Of a stretch of 41,576 bases of DNA, positions 33,849 to 41,576 are shown in pieces (the first letter of the stretch is position 1; each line of letters opens with the position of its first letter). A program made the translations under genes and the position numbers. The stretch is from NCBI GenBank assembly GCA_903859815.1, contig CAIOOA010000182.1, positions 1 to 41,576 of the forward strand, read 5' to 3'. Origin of the DNA: an uncultured Methylococcaceae bacterium. GTDB taxonomy: Bacteria > Pseudomonadota > Gammaproteobacteria > Methylococcales > Methylococcaceae. The notes under the pieces are model-generated. The model was not told where the DNA came from and did not search any database. It saw only the letters and a program-made list of their open reading frames with translations.

Positions 33849-34343
33849 TTAAACGCGATTATCAATATTGCCCTTGTCAGTGCAAACTTTCATTGGGCGT
33901 AACATTTCTTCGGATGGCAAATCCCCGTGATGATGATGGTCGTGATCATGATCGTCATGGTCGAGGAATGCGTTTTCCAGCGATAAAGGAACCCCATGCG
34001 GGGTATTCTTTCGGGCTAGTTCCCAGAGCCTTTGCTGTTCGGTCAGGGTTTCGCGGTCGATCAAACCACGCTCGATGAAAATCCTTTCCAAAGCCGAGGC
34101 CCAGTGGTCGTAGTAAGTATCGCCACGATCCGGGTCACCCCGTTCTTGAGCCGCTTTGATTTCTTGACTAAATACATCCACCCATTCCTTTTGGGTCATG
34201 AAACCTTGTTTAATCAAACTATTGCCCATGGCGAAGAGTTCCGCCTCGAAAATATTACGGAACGGATTTTCCTCGCCTTCGCGCAGCAAAGGCTCGGCTG
34301 GTTCATTCAATAGTTCGTCCCGTATGGACTTGCATTCACTCAT
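33849..34343 (-). CDS. Nitrile hydratase accessory protein (activator) with His-rich tail
   Basis: A 164-residue protein of the nitrile hydratase accessory family, related to the N-terminal part of the beta subunit: NPFRNIFEAELFAMGNSLIK, QGFMTQKEWVDVFSQEIK, DTYYDHWASALERIFIERGL. The C-terminal region carries an unusual His/Asp cluster (DHDDHDHDHHHHGDLP). Family members help deliver and insert the active-site metal. The His cluster suggests cobalt storage or delivery (inference). It sits between the beta subunit and cbtB. Confidence 0.85.
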   Translation of the reverse strand: MSECKSIRDELLNEPAEPLLREGEENPFRNIFEAELFAMGNSLIKQGFMTQKEWVDVFSQEIKAAQERGDPDRGDTYYDHWASALERIFIERGLIDRETLTEQQRLWELARKNTPHGVPLSLENAFLDHDDHDHDHHHHGDLPSEEMLRPMKVCTDKGNIDNRV

Positions 34344-34394
34344 CTTAACTCCATTCTCGATTAACTCATGTTAAGGAACATTCTTTTTGTGTTA

Positions 34395-34458
34395 GAGCGT
34401 CAGGGCTTGCCATGATTGATAAAGCAAGCTTTATTGACAAAGCAAGCTTTGTCGCTCC
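34395..34458. repeat. Palindromic repeat of the TCAAAGC/GCTTTGA family, diverged copies
   Basis: GAGCGTCAGGGCTTGCC followed by AAAGCAAGCTTTATTGAC and AAAGCAAGCTTTGTCGCTCC. These are diverged copies of the element at 14121-14215 and 16711-16890, placed between the beta subunit and the accessory gene. Confidence 0.75.
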
Positions 34459-34463
34459 AAAGA

Positions 34464-35345
34464 TTAGCTGTCCACCACTGCCGGGCCAATTCTGCGTAGA
34501 TAGGGTTCCCACATGTCCGCATAGATCATGGTTCGGCTGGGATTGCCCGTGCCACGCTCCACATACTGTGGACCCCAGATAGCCGAGGATTCAAACCGCA
34601 CACTGTAAAGCGGAACTAAAAAACTCTGGAAACCCTTGCAGTTGACATCCGGGTAAGCACCTTGATAGTAAGGTTTAAAGGTGTTGAATTCAGCTAAGGC
34701 CAGACCGTAATAGGCCACTATGGTGCCGATTTTATTCCGATACATCGGGTAATGCCTGGAATGGCTATCGCTACGCAGCAGAATGGCCCGTACCCGATCC
34801 CCTACTTTAAATTTTGGCGTCGCCGCCGCGGAATTCTCTTTATAGTCGGTGGATGAATATTTTGGGTAAACTTGTCCGTCAATGGTCACCTGTCCTACTG
34901 GCAAACCAAAACCCGGTACGGCCTCTTTTTTAGCACTGTTTTCAATCGCTATAGCCCGGTTTAATGATTCCTCATCAATGATGGCAGGATAAGTAGCGGA
35001 CCCGCTGGTTCTAGAATCGATTAATTCCTGTTTGCTGGCCTTGCCGCTACGTTGCAGATAGCGGGACACTGACCGAAGCCACAATTCAAAATACGGCGAG
35101 TTTGAGTAGTTCCTCGGTTGCATGGTCTCCCTCCCCCAACGCGCCATATCCAAATTATTGTTTTGTGGCTTATCAGCATGCTCAAAAGCCACCGCAGTAA
35201 ACGCAAAAATACAGTGCAATGGGGCTTCCCATTCGTGTTCAGGCCAAGGCCAAGGGCCACCTGGCCCGTTAGTGGGTTCTGGCTGATCTTTATAAGGAAT
35301 GGCATCATACCCGGACCAAGCGTGAGTATTGTGTGGACCTTCCAT
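34464..35345 (-). CDS. Nitrile hydratase beta subunit
   Basis: A 293-residue protein. The N-terminal half has the beta-subunit helices (WEAPLHCIFAFTAVAFEHAD, YFELWLRSVSRYLQRSGKAS). The C-terminal half has the SH3-like barrel with the characteristic KFKVGDRVRAILLRSDSHSR, YPMYRNKIGTIVAYYG, and PLYSVRFESSAIWGPQYVER. It is longer than typical beta subunits (about 220-230 residues), with extra residues at both ends and in the middle. It has no signal of its own, so export could occur only with the alpha subunit. Starts at 35345 after GGGGA, 22 bp downstream of the alpha gene. Confidence 0.9.
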   Translation of the reverse strand: MEGPHNTHAWSGYDAIPYKDQPEPTNGPGGPWPWPEHEWEAPLHCIFAFTAVAFEHADKPQNNNLDMARWGRETMQPRNYSNSPYFELWLRSVSRYLQRSGKASKQELIDSRTSGSATYPAIIDEESLNRAIAIENSAKKEAVPGFGLPVGQVTIDGQVYPKYSSTDYKENSAAATPKFKVGDRVRAILLRSDSHSRHYPMYRNKIGTIVAYYGLALAEFNTFKPYYQGAYPDVNCKGFQSFLVPLYSVRFESSAIWGPQYVERGTGNPSRTMIYADMWEPYLRRIGPAVVDS

Positions 35346-35367
35346 CGTAGTTCCCCTTTCTTAGGTT

Positions 35368-36387
35368 TTAGATGAGTTCAGCGCCTATCATGCCATTGCG
35401 AGTAACCAGCGTGGCAAGATGCATTTCGTTATCGTAGGTCAAAGGTTCGTTCTTGGGCGGTTCGGGAATCACAAAGAAGCGAACTTCAGAATTGGAGTCC
35501 CACACCCGCAATTCGTTAACGGTACTAAGATAAGTTTGCACATCGGTCGAATTGCCTTTGGATTCGGCAAACTCCAACATCACACCACGCGGCGCGGAAA
35601 CGCTTCGTGCCCGGTATTGGCGAGATTTATACCAAACCGGTTGCACTCCCAGCAGGGCCTGCGGGTAGCACGAGCATAAAGTGCAGGAAACCATGTTATG
35701 CACAAATTGTCCGGTCTTGGCTTCTAGTCCATTGGCGACCACGCGAACAGAATTCCCCTCTGGGCCGATAGGCGGGGTGAACTGAAACCCCCCAGCGGGT
35801 GGCCAAATGAAACTTAGCCTATTCGCAGCGGCGGCGGCATCCAGAAACTCCCCAATGTAAATGGAAGCAGCAAAAGGCCCTCGCTTGGGATGGCTTTTGT
35901 AAGGTTCGTAGGTGGGGTTTTCGGGGTTTAGCAAGGCATCTTTGAAGGCTGGGTCAACCCAAGCATGGGCCACCACGGCCTTGCCAATATAAGGCCCAAC
36001 TTGTTCGTGGTAATACTGGATGAAGTCGTCGATTACTTCTTGGCTAGTTTTGCCAGGGACATTCAAAATCCCCTTGTCGATGATCAATTGCTTTAGCGCA
36101 TCGGCCCGCTTTGCCAAGGGCGAGAGTATAGTGGTCGTCGGTTTGAATGCAGCCTCATCATCAAAGATAGGCGCACCGCCTAAATCGGCGCGAGCCGGGT
36201 CGGCTTCCGGGGATGTACCATTGGCCTCTGCTTCAGTGCTTGTGCCTAACGCCACCACGCCTGCCGCAACCCCTCCAACACCCGTGGTGCTGGCAGCCAA
36301 ACCGGCAACACCCGCTGACTTTAGGAAGTTTCGTCGCGATTCCAAGTTTGTCGCATCGGAGTCTGTATCTTTTATTGGTTTTGTCAT
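35368..36387 (-). CDS. Cobalt-type nitrile hydratase alpha subunit with Tat signal
   Basis: A 339-residue protein, about 130 residues longer than standard alpha subunits. Residues 235-240 are CTLCSC, the metal site; the C-T-L form is characteristic of cobalt enzymes (iron enzymes have C-S-L). The downstream WYKSRQYRARSVSAPRGVML is the conserved alpha segment. The N-terminus is a twin-arginine signal: SRRNFLKSAGVAGLAASTTG (RR at 18-19), with a cleavage region near EAEANG. An insertion at about 155-205 (KSHPKRGPFAASIYIGEFLD) is unlike classical enzymes. The operon is alpha-beta-accessory-cbtB-cbtA. Nitrile hydratases convert nitriles to amides; a related hydrolase substrate cannot be excluded. 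Confidence 0.92.
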   Translation of the reverse strand: MTKPIKDTDSDATNLESRRNFLKSAGVAGLAASTTGVGGVAAGVVALGTSTEAEANGTSPEADPARADLGGAPIFDDEAAFKPTTTILSPLAKRADALKQLIIDKGILNVPGKTSQEVIDDFIQYYHEQVGPYIGKAVVAHAWVDPAFKDALLNPENPTYEPYKSHPKRGPFAASIYIGEFLDAAAAANRLSFIWPPAGGFQFTPPIGPEGNSVRVVANGLEAKTGQFVHNMVSCTLCSCYPQALLGVQPVWYKSRQYRARSVSAPRGVMLEFAESKGNSTDVQTYLSTVNELRVWDSNSEVRFFVIPEPPKNEPLTYDNEMHLATLVTRNGMIGAELI

Positions 36388-36715
36388 AGTTGGGTTCCCA
36401 AGGCGTTAGTCTTGTGTAAATCGTTATATTGAATTTTATTGGTCCAGCAAAACATCCCTCGAAAACAATTCCTTTTTAAAATCAATTTTTGAATATACAA
36501 GATGGGAAATCATTAGTCTATGACGATTTCTGCATATTTTAAATATAGGGGCATTATTGGTAATTTTTCATAAATGTCTGTTGTTGAAATAAAAAAGACT
36601 CGATAGAATGCATTTTCAACGAATTAGGGTAACCACTTACGACCCTTAATAACGCATGGCTTATAGGCACGTTAAATGTCGAACTATTCAATCAACAGTA
36701 GAGGAGAGCAGTCCC

Positions 36716-37465
36716 TTGCAGAAAAAACAATCATCCAAACCCCGATCTGCCTCCCCTTCTGCCAGCAACCGATTGGCACTGGCAACAGGTTCTTTGTCGG
36801 CATTATCAGTGCTGTCCTTCAGCGCCCAAGCGGCCATCATTTACTACGACACGCCAATCGGCCCGATCACCACCTTCCCTCCCCCATCCACCAATACGAC
36901 TTGGGATGTGGATGGCAAAGGCGGGGCTGAATTCCGGCTGAAAGGGGCAGGTTACACCAGCAGGGGAACTGCCCGCGCCATGCTGACCAGTGACGGTCTC
37001 AACGGGCGGGGACTCATCCAGCAACTCGTCACAAACGGCCAAGGCGGTTACAACGCTCAAGGTGGCTACGTGTTTCAAAATTTGCGCCATAATTTTCTCA
37101 TCGGGCCGACTTTAGCGAAAGGCTATGGGTTTGGATCTTACAACAATACCAACCGAAAACTCGCCTCGTCCAAGTCGTTTTCGCATCAAGTGGCCGGCTC
37201 TGCCGTTGGCTTTGGCAGTGGGGTCAATGGCTACTTTGGCTTTAAATTCACCAGCGGAGGTGATACGTTTTATGGTTGGGCCGAATTGAATATTGATGGG
37301 CCTAGTCTCTCCTATACCATCAATCGCTGGGCTTACAATGAAAACCCTGGTGGACTCATCCAACCGGGTCAAACCATCCCCGAACCGGACACTCTCTCTT
37401 TAACTTTGTTGGGCTTGGGCGCGGGCGGTGTACGCGCTTGGCGGCGGCGCAAACTGACTTTGTAA
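36716..37465 (+). CDS. PEP-CTERM sorted exported protein
   Basis: About 249 residues from a TTG start at 36716 (read as M-QKKQSSKPRSAS), preceded by GAGGAG. An in-frame ATG at 36656 has no ribosome-binding site. The signal segment is LATGSLSALSVLSFSAQAA, followed by IIYYDTPIGPI. The C-terminus is PEP-CTERM: IPEPDTLSLTLLGLGAGGVR, then AWRRRK. The middle is Gly/Asn-rich (GSYNNTNRKLASSKSFSHQV, GYFGFKFTSGGDTFYGWAEL). Function unknown; probably surface or matrix associated. The 268 bp upstream (36388-36655) is AT-rich, holds the divergent promoters of this gene and the nitrile hydratase operon, and contains no gene I can see. Confidence 0.85.
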   Translation: MQKKQSSKPRSASPSASNRLALATGSLSALSVLSFSAQAAIIYYDTPIGPITTFPPPSTNTTWDVDGKGGAEFRLKGAGYTSRGTARAMLTSDGLNGRGLIQQLVTNGQGGYNAQGGYVFQNLRHNFLIGPTLAKGYGFGSYNNTNRKLASSKSFSHQVAGSAVGFGSGVNGYFGFKFTSGGDTFYGWAELNIDGPSLSYTINRWAYNENPGGLIQPGQTIPEPDTLSLTLLGLGAGGVRAWRRRKLTL

Positions 37466-37563
37466 ACCGTTTGTAGTCCCGACTTCAGCCGGTACTTCCC
37501 GGTTAGCTTGCCGCCTAAAGGCGGGACTACGAACGCTAATTTAATAGCAGTGGGATCACGAAT

Positions 37564-37695
37564 TTATGGCCACCTAACACCAGCTTGTTTACGAATGCAG
37601 CGAACGGTTCCGGTCGGCAAGTCTTTCTTTGGATGCGGCACGACGACGATACTGCCGCGTTGCGAATGGGTGAAGATATTGGGTGTTAGCAACAT
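37564..37695 (-). pseudogene. C-terminal remnant of a HicA toxin gene
   Basis: The minus strand reads NIFTHSQRGSIVVVPHPKKD, then LPTGTVRCIRKQAGVRWP and stop. The pattern VPHPKKDLPxGTVRxIxKQAG is the HicA (YcfA) C-terminal half. The N-terminal GW motif and catalytic His are missing, and no hicB follows. The neighbouring 37466-37563 contains GC-rich inverted sequence (CCGCCTAAAGGCGGGACTAC). Confidence 0.65.
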
Positions 37696-37763
37696 CTTCA
37701 CCAAAATGTCATAAACATATTTTATAGTTGCCAAATTACTTTAAGTCAACTCTAAAATATTTT

Positions 37764-38990
37764 ATGAATCGTGGCTTTTACACTATTCTTGCGGCGCAGT
37801 TCTTCTCTTCTTTAGGGGATAATGCGCTCTTGTTTGCTGCTATCGCATTGCTAAAGTCCATAGCCGCTCCCACTTGGCAAATACCTGTCCTACAACAATT
37901 CTTTGTTTTCGCTTTTATTATCATTGCACCTTTTGTTGGCCCATTTTCCGATGCCTTGCCAAAAGGTCGGGTAATGTTGATTAGCAATGGAATAAAAATG
38001 GTCGGGTGTTTGGCAATGTTAATTGGAATACATCCATTGCTCGCTTATGGTTTGGTAGGTATTGGCGCAGCCATCTATTCCCCTGCGAAATATGGCATTC
38101 TGACCGAGTATCTCCCTGCCAACAGATTGGTATGGGCCAATGGTTGGATGGAGGGGCTGACGGTTGCGGCTGTTATTTTAGGGGCGATATTTGGGGGCTT
38201 ACTGGTCGGTCATCGCATCGAAATGCAAGTTGAACAACAATTAAGCAGCATGGATTATAACGCTGGAATAAAAACGGCACCAGAGTTTGCCATCGCTGTG
38301 ATTTTTTTAGTTTATCTGATGGCTATGCTATTCAATTTATTTATTCCAAAACTGCCAATCGAACATCGATTGTCCAAGCGGAATTTGACCTTCTTCTTGA
38401 CTGATTTCTGGCGTTGTTTCGTGTTGCTGTGGAAAGACCCATTGGGTCAGGTTTCCCTTGCTGTGACCGCATTGTTCTGGGGGGCGGGGACAACTTTACG
38501 CTTCATCATCCTTGCTTGGGCAGCCACTTCGCTTAATCTTGATCTTGAACAATCCACTCAACTAACCGCCGTTGTCGCGGTGGGACTTGCCATTGGATCA
38601 GTATTGGCTGCCAAGTATGTGTCATTGGAGCATTCTGTCAATGTATTGCCTTTGGGCATGGCAATGGGGGTTGTCGTGGCACTGATGATATTTGTAAATG
38701 ACTGGAAGTTGGCAATACCTTTGCTAGTGCTGGTAGGCATCTTGGCAGGAAGTTTTGTCATACCCATGAATGCCTTATTGCAACACCGTGGGCATCAACT
38801 AATGGGCTCAGGACATTCCATTGCCCTGCAAAATTTCAATGAAAATATAACCATATTGTTGATGCTCGGGGCTTATGCCCTGATGATTAGATCAGGATTA
38901 TCGGTGAATTTCGCCGTCGTCGCTTTTGGGAGTTTCGTATTCACCGTCATGGCTTGGCTTTACCGCAAACATGGTCATGACCAAGACTAA
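37764..38990 (+). CDS. lplT: LplT-like lysophospholipid transporter (MFS)
   Basis: A 408-residue inner-membrane transporter. The N-terminus FYTILAAQFFSSLGDNALLF and the later AIYSPAKYGILTEYLPANRL are LplT signatures, with about 12 hydrophobic helices. LplT flips lysophospholipids for re-acylation by Aas, but no aas gene follows here. The ATG at 37764 was chosen over a TTG at 37728, since homologues start at MNRGFYT. The gene ends 15 bp before the convergent nspC stop. Confidence 0.9.
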   Translation: MNRGFYTILAAQFFSSLGDNALLFAAIALLKSIAAPTWQIPVLQQFFVFAFIIIAPFVGPFSDALPKGRVMLISNGIKMVGCLAMLIGIHPLLAYGLVGIGAAIYSPAKYGILTEYLPANRLVWANGWMEGLTVAAVILGAIFGGLLVGHRIEMQVEQQLSSMDYNAGIKTAPEFAIAVIFLVYLMAMLFNLFIPKLPIEHRLSKRNLTFFLTDFWRCFVLLWKDPLGQVSLAVTALFWGAGTTLRFIILAWAATSLNLDLEQSTQLTAVVAVGLAIGSVLAAKYVSLEHSVNVLPLGMAMGVVVALMIFVNDWKLAIPLLVLVGILAGSFVIPMNALLQHRGHQLMGSGHSIALQNFNENITILLMLGAYALMIRSGLSVNFAVVAFGSFVFTVMAWLYRKHGHDQD

Positions 38991-39005
38991 AATCCTGAAA
39001 AGTAT

Positions 39006-40142
39006 TTAAGACAATCTGCCTACATAATCTTCATAGTCAAACTTTCTGACTATCTTAAAACCTTCCTCTTCGTTGAATGTGGCGATAGCCGGAAGATTGA
39101 CACCATTGAACATGTTATTCTTGACCATGGTATAGTGTGCCATGTCACAAAACACGAGTTTATCGCCGGGTTTCAAAGCTTGTTTAAATGAATAATCACC
39201 AATCACATCCCCAGATAAACATGTCAAACCGCCAAGCCGGTAAGTATATTGATATTCTTCAGCTTGCCCTGAACCTATGATATTGGGTCGATAAGGCATT
39301 TCGAGAACATCAGGCATGTGACAGGCAGCCGACGTGTCTAAAATGGCTATATCCATTTCATTATGAATAATATCCAACACTTTTGCCACCAGAAAGCCGG
39401 TATTCAGGGCAATGGCTTCACCGGGCTCAAGATAGATGTCCACGGAGTATTTTTCTTTAAAAAATAGGATGGACTGGATCAGTGTCTCAATATCATAATC
39501 AGGTCGGGTAATATGATGCCCACCCCCCATATTAAGCCATTTCATGCCTTTAATATAATCACCAAATTTCTCATCCACGACTTTAATCGTCCGAAACAAG
39601 GTATCCGAGTTCTGTTCACAAAGCGTATGAAAATGCAGACCGTCGATACCTTCTAATTCGTCCGGCTTAAAGTTTTTCAGAGTGACACCCATCCTAGAAA
39701 ACTGGTAGCAAGGATCATAAATGGGGGTTTTAATTTCTGAATATTCGGGATTGACCCGAATGCCGCACTCTATTTTTTTGGCAGATTGCCTGATACGCGG
39801 GCTAAACTTTTTCCATTGCTCGAAGGAATTGAATACAATATGGTCGCAATATTGCATTATTTCATCAAATTCCTCTTCAATATACGCCGGGGCACAGATA
39901 TGCACCTCCTTGCCCATCTTTTCATACCCTAGCCTTGCCTCAAACAAGGAACTGGAGGTGACACCCTTAAGATATTTCCCGATTAAAGGAAAAAGGCTAT
40001 GCATCGCAAAGCCTTTCAGTGCAAGCACTATACTGCACCCCGTCCTTTGTTGGACAGATTGCAGTATTTCGAGATTCTTGATTAGGAGCCGCTCATCAAT
40101 GACATAACAAGGGGTGGGTAGTGCGTTAAAGTCTAACTCCAT
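39006..40142 (-). CDS. nspC: Carboxynorspermidine/carboxyspermidine decarboxylase
   Basis: A 378-residue PLP-dependent decarboxylase of the alanine-racemase fold. It decarboxylates carboxyspermidine or carboxynorspermidine to the triamine. Visible are LPTPCYVIDERLLIKNLEIL, the PLP lysine in SIVLALKGFAMHSLFPLI, GLHFHTLCEQNSD, WLNMGGGHHITRPDYD, EPGEAIALNTGFL, and CDMAHYTMVKNNMFNGVNLP near the C-terminus. It follows its partner synthase by 9 bp on the same strand, completing the aspartate-semialdehyde route to spermidine-type polyamines. Confidence 0.95.
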   Translation of the reverse strand: MELDFNALPTPCYVIDERLLIKNLEILQSVQQRTGCSIVLALKGFAMHSLFPLIGKYLKGVTSSSLFEARLGYEKMGKEVHICAPAYIEEEFDEIMQYCDHIVFNSFEQWKKFSPRIRQSAKKIECGIRVNPEYSEIKTPIYDPCYQFSRMGVTLKNFKPDELEGIDGLHFHTLCEQNSDTLFRTIKVVDEKFGDYIKGMKWLNMGGGHHITRPDYDIETLIQSILFFKEKYSVDIYLEPGEAIALNTGFLVAKVLDIIHNEMDIAILDTSAACHMPDVLEMPYRPNIIGSGQAEEYQYTYRLGGLTCLSGDVIGDYSFKQALKPGDKLVFCDMAHYTMVKNNMFNGVNLPAIATFNEEEGFKIVRKFDYEDYVGRLS

Positions 40143-40151
40143 GTTCGCCCC

Positions 40152-41366
40152 TCAATCATCCAACAAAACAGGCGAGAATTCTTCTTTCCAAGGAAGCCCA
40201 CATTGATTGAGCGCTTCCATGAAGGGATCAGGATCGAATTCTTCCACATTGTATACCCCGGCTTTTTTCCAGATTCCTTTCAACATCAACATCGCGCCTA
40301 TCATCGCAGGAACACCTGTGGTATAAGAAATAGCCTGTGAACCGACTTCAGCATAGCATTCTTGATGATCGCAAACATTATAAACATAGTAACGCATAGG
40401 CTTTCCGTCTTTAGTTCCCTGTATGATGCAGCCGATATTAGTCTTGCCTTTTGTTCTAGGCCCGAGCGATGCTGGATCAGGCAAAACCGCCTTCAAAAAC
40501 TGTAGCGGAATGATTTCCTTGCCTTCAAAAATAATTGGTTGGATTGAAGTCATTCCAACATTTTCAAGAACTCGCAAATGGTTTATGTAATTATCGGAAA
40601 AAGTCATCCAGAATCTAATCTGTTTCACGCCTTTAATATTGATAGCCAGCGATTCTAACTCTTCATGGTAAAGTAAGTAGATATTTTTGGGGCCAATTTC
40701 AGCGAAGTCGTAGACTTTCTTAATAGCGAGTGGGTCAGTTTCTATCCATTGACCATTTTCAAAGTATCTTCCGTTGGCCGTAATCTCGCGGATATTGATT
40801 TCTGGGTTAAAATTAGTTGCAAAGGGATAACCATGATCCCCTCCATTGGCATCCAGTATGTCAATGCTGTGAATTTCATCAAAGTAGTGTTTCTGCGCAT
40901 AGGCACAGAATACGCCTGTCACACCGGGATCGAAACCACATCCCAACAAAGCAGTGAGCCCGGCATTCTTGAATTTATCCCTATAGGCCCATTGCCAACT
41001 GTATTCAAATTTAGCAGTATCCGGCGGTTCATAGTTAGCCGTATCCAAATAATCAACACCTGTGGCAAGGCAAGCATCCATGATAGACAAATCTTGATAG
41101 GGAAGAGCCACATTGATGACGATATCAGGTTTAAAGCCTTCAATCAGAGCAATCAACATTCCCACATTATCGGCATCGACATAGGCAGTATGTACCTTAG
41201 TCTGAGTTGGCGGCAATTTATTTTTTATGGCTATGCACTTTTCTTCGGTCCGGCTTGCAATGCATATTTCTTCGAACACATCCGAGTTCTGACAACATTT
41301 GTTGATGACGACGCTCGCCACACCACCCGCCCCAATTATCAATGCCTTTCCCATACTATTACCCAT
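40152..41366 (-). CDS. Carboxynorspermidine/carboxyspermidine synthase (saccharopine dehydrogenase family)
   Basis: About 404 residues from MGNSMGKALIIGAGGVASVV; either this ATG (41366) or the one 12 bp on (41354) could be used. It condenses aspartate semialdehyde with a diamine and reduces the imine with NADPH. The NAD(P) fold is GKALIIGAGGVASVVINKCC, followed by LDTANYEPPDTAKFEYSWQW and GCGFDPGVTGVFCAYAQKHY, all typical of the family. The C-terminal part includes SQAISYTTGVPAMIGAMLML. A much longer upstream frame was rejected because it has no family similarity. Operon with nspC downstream. Confidence 0.93.
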   Translation of the reverse strand: MGNSMGKALIIGAGGVASVVINKCCQNSDVFEEICIASRTEEKCIAIKNKLPPTQTKVHTAYVDADNVGMLIALIEGFKPDIVINVALPYQDLSIMDACLATGVDYLDTANYEPPDTAKFEYSWQWAYRDKFKNAGLTALLGCGFDPGVTGVFCAYAQKHYFDEIHSIDILDANGGDHGYPFATNFNPEINIREITANGRYFENGQWIETDPLAIKKVYDFAEIGPKNIYLLYHEELESLAINIKGVKQIRFWMTFSDNYINHLRVLENVGMTSIQPIIFEGKEIIPLQFLKAVLPDPASLGPRTKGKTNIGCIIQGTKDGKPMRYYVYNVCDHQECYAEVGSQAISYTTGVPAMIGAMLMLKGIWKKAGVYNVEEFDPDPFMEALNQCGLPWKEEFSPVLLDD

Positions 41367-41473
41367 ACTGCTAAAGTTTAAATAAAATAGATTATCCTTC
41401 GAATCAATAAAAATGTCAACTGCCCGCTTAGCATACCAGCAATTCTCATTATGAGGCAAAGCGTTGTATAACC

Positions 41474-41503
41474 CGTCATTCCTGCCGGGAAGCAGGAATC
41501 CAG
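41474..41503. repeat. CGTCATTCCTGC-type palindromic repeat
   Basis: A hairpin ATTCCTGC / GCAGGAAT around a CGGGAA centre, framed by CGTC and CCAG. It belongs to the common class of dispersed intergenic repeats in gammaproteobacteria (recalled, not searched). It lies upstream of the carboxy(nor)spermidine synthase gene. Confidence 0.65.
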
Positions 41504-41576
41504 TCACAGGGACGTGAAACTAGAATTTGCCAGTCATGTTTAATCAGACACTTATGAACCGACAAGTTACCGTCCA

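Noticed and set aside
35368-36387. Thiocyanate hydrolase as an alternative for the nitrile hydratase
   Set aside because: The metal motif is shared by the gamma subunit of thiocyanate hydrolase, but the beta part here is a single long chain rather than separate alpha and beta thiocyanate hydrolase chains; not excluded without a tree.

Overview
The window looks like a chromosomal segment of a gammaproteobacterium. The hslV-hslU-DUF971-ubiE neighbourhood, the HvfABC-type metallopeptide cluster, two PEP-CTERM proteins and the carboxyspermidine-type polyamine genes together suggest an aquatic or sludge lineage such as a Methylococcales methanotroph. The genus is an inference and no rRNA is present to test it. 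By eye GC is near 48 percent, with one distinctly AT-rich island at 19.0-20.6 kb.

Layout. 1-7.7 kb, minus strand: a conserved operon (hslV, hslU, DUF971 gene, ubiE) is split between the DUF971 gene and ubiE by about 4.7 kb of co-oriented accessory genes. These are two overlapping TIR proteins, a decayed hicAB pair, a retropepsin-like protein, a HicB-DUF2971 fusion, HigBA-like and MazEF-like modules, and an Rpn-type nuclease gene with a 12-bp tandem repeat. 7.9-14.1 kb: housekeeping genes (YjbQ, DUF411 protein, glucokinase, a membrane protein, a SpoU-type methyltransferase, RluE, YigZ, a lipoprotein, endonuclease III). 14.4-16.7 kb: a modified-peptide metallophore cluster, with a secreted Cys precursor (HvfA type), a DUF692 multinuclear iron oxidase (HvfB type) and a DUF2063 partner (HvfC type). 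A strong terminator-like hairpin separates the precursor from the enzymes.

16.7-24.3 kb is a repeat-rich accessory zone. It holds a six-unit palindrome array, a Uma2 gene, a 21-bp-period palindromic tract with a 124-bp higher-order repeat, a fibronectin-III protein whose 3' end is duplicated 3.5 kb downstream, an AT-rich three-gene operon of unknown function, a TIR effector-like protein bracketed by direct copies of a long palindromic element, and several truncated toxin-antitoxin genes. 24.3-27.2 kb: a large SF1 helicase with a RelE-like N-terminus and ankyrin repeats. 27.3-32.2 kb: an aspartic-protease-like protein, a truncated EAL gene, a GT39 glycosyltransferase and a ClC transporter.

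32.2-37.5 kb: PEP-CTERM proteins flank a cobalt-type nitrile hydratase operon (alpha with a Tat signal, beta, a His-rich accessory protein, CbtB, CbtA). The cobalt transporter genes in the same operon fit the CTLCSC cobalt-site motif of the alpha subunit. 37.5-41.6 kb: a hicA remnant, an LplT-like transporter, and nspC with its carboxy(nor)spermidine synthase. The strongest candidates for new biology are the variant HvfABC cluster, the apparently exported nitrile hydratase, and the TIR/HicB-DUF2971/helicase genes of the accessory islands.
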